Shown piece by piece: positions 5,803 to 6,698 of a DNA stretch of 6,698 nucleotides. Location: contig SLIH01000320.1 in the NCBI GenBank assembly GCA_007135745.1, positions 1-6,698 of the forward strand, written 5' to 3'. The translations under genes and the position numbers were made by a program. This DNA comes from Halomonas sp. (GTDB lineage: Bacteria > Pseudomonadota > Gammaproteobacteria > Pseudomonadales > Oleiphilaceae). Position 1 is the stretch's first letter; every line of letters begins with the position of its first letter. Under the pieces are notes generated by a model, which was given only the letters and a program-made list of their open reading frames with translations, was not told the DNA's origin and did not search any database.

Positions 5803-6698
5803 CAGATCAGATCTTCACTGGTCTCCTCCGCACCACCATCGCCCGCGGCTTCCGCCTTTTTCTCATCGCGGGAGGCCGGCTTGGGCATCAGGCGTTCGCG
5901 GATTTTTGTTTCAATCTCCTGAGCGGTTTCAGGGTTGTCCTTCAGGAACTTGCTGGCATTGGCCTTGCCCTGACCAATCTTGTCGCCGTTATAGCTGTAC
6001 CAGGCGCCGGATTTCTCAACAAAACCTTCCTTAACGCCCAGGTCGATGATCTCGGCAAGCCGATTGATCCCGGTGCCGTACATGATCTGGAATTCCGCCT
6101 GGCGGAAGGGGGGTGCAACCTTGTTCTTCACCACCTTGACCCGGGTTTCGTTACCAACAATCTCCTCGCCTTCCTTCACCGCACCAATCCGACGGATATC
6201 GAGTCGCACGGAAGAATAGAACTTGAGCGCGTTGCCACCGGTGGTGGTTTCCGGGTTACCGAACATAACGCCGATTTTCATCCGGATCTGGTTGATGAAC
6301 ACAAGCATGGTGTTGGCCGTCTTGACACTGGCAGTCAGCTTACGCAGCGCCTGGGACATCAGCCGCGCCTGCAGCCCCACATGGGAATCGCCCATTTCAC
6401 CTTCAATCTCGGCCTTGGGCGTAAGTGCTGCAACCGAATCGACAATGACCACATCCACGGCACCCGAGCGAACGAGCATGTCGCAGATCTCAAGCGCCTG
6501 CTCACCGGTATCCGGCTGGGAAACGAGCAGTTCATCCACGTCCACGCCCAGCTTTTCCGCGTAGACAGGATCCAGGGCATGCTCGGCATCCACAAAAGCA
6601 CAGGTCTTGCCAATTTTCTGTGCCTCGGCAATCACCTGAAGGGTAAGCGTGGTTTTACCGGAACTTTCCGGTCCGTAGATTTCAACCACACGGCCAAA
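5802..6698 (-). CDS. recA: RecA recombinase/SOS coprotease (5' end outside window)
   Basis: RecA forms ATP-dependent filaments on single-stranded DNA, drives strand exchange and triggers LexA self-cleavage. Seen: 298 residues in an open frame from the right edge to TGA (5804-5802). By alignment to E. coli from memory, window residue 1 (Phe) falls near position 58, so about 57 N-terminal residues, the start codon and the promoter are missing. Walker A GPESSGKT is at window residues 9-16; DAEHALDP, Walker [11 protein letters not shown], loop L1 ([17 protein letters not shown]), [20 protein letters not shown] with loop L2, and the C-terminal domain ([16 protein letters not shown]) follow in order. 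The tail [12 protein letters not shown]... ending EDLI is acidic, as in the regulatory C-terminus of E. coli RecA. No disruption is visible. The SOS box that normally controls recA would lie beyond the window. Confidence 0.98.
   Translation of the reverse strand, partial: FGRVVEIYGPESSGKTTLTLQVIAEAQKIGKTCAFVDAEHALDPVYAEKLGVDVDELLVSQPDTGEQALEICDMLVRSGAVDVVIVDSVAALTPKAEIEGEMGDSHVGLQARLMSQALRKLTASVKTANTMLVFINQIRMKIGVMFGNPETTTGGNALKFYSSVRLDIRRIGAVKEGEEIVGNETRVKVVKNKVAPPFRQAEFQIMYGTGINRLAEIIDLGVKEGFVEKSGAWYSYNGDKIGQGKANASKFLKDNPETAQEIETKIRERLMPKPASRDEKKAEAAGDGGAEETSEDLI

Noticed and set aside
1..6698. Defence island, toxin-antitoxin pair, CRISPR array, insertion sequence or prophage
   Set aside because: Genes are housekeeping or single regulators with similar base composition; no repeats, transposase, integrase or attachment-like duplications were seen.

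Overview
The window looks like a stretch of ordinary chromosome from a marine-type gammaproteobacterium. A Marinobacter-like or related organism is my guess from protein style (recA, a YheU-family gene, an M23 peptidase with a DYDIQRIEG motif, a PilZ protein) and a GC content that appears to be in the high 50s. This is recognition by eye, not a search. No phage, IS element, CRISPR array, tRNA or rRNA was seen.

Layout, left to right. (1) Positions 1-348, minus strand: the N-terminus of a secreted M23-type cell-wall peptidase, cut by the left edge. (2) Positions 349-455: a divergent intergenic region with a perfect 7-bp inverted repeat, a plausible minus-strand promoter and a weak LexA-box-like element. 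(3) Positions 456-1037, plus strand: an AlkB/ALKBH2-type dioxygenase for repair of alkylated nucleic acid. (4) Positions 1009-3381, minus strand: a 790-aa Lon-family AAA+ protease of the LonB/YcbZ type, starting at TTG and overlapping the AlkB gene tail to tail by 29 bp. (5) Positions 3557-3844, plus strand: a small, very arginine-rich protein of unknown function. (6) Positions 3845-4153: a leader of about 300 bp holding a CRP/Vfr-like site. (7) Positions 4154-4588, plus strand: a small PilZ-type protein, a possible cyclic-di-GMP binder with a non-canonical motif. (8) Positions 4616-5326, minus strand: a tail-anchored protein with a J-domain-like N-terminus that lacks the HPD motif. (9) Positions 5545-5802, minus strand: a YheU (UPF0270) family protein whose ATG overlaps the stop codon of (10) recA, positions 5802-6698, minus strand, truncated at its 5' end by the right edge.

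Functionally the window mixes DNA repair (RecA, AlkB-like), proteolysis (Lon-like), envelope maintenance (M23) and probable signalling (PilZ). The genes are arranged mostly as single units in alternating orientation. The clear operon-like pair is recA-yheU. I see no strong case for a new multigene system. The points most worth following are the recA-yheU translational coupling, the HPD-less tail-anchored J-like protein, the Arg-rich ORF beside the PilZ gene with a CRP-like site between them, and the regulatory-looking structures upstream of the AlkB-like gene.
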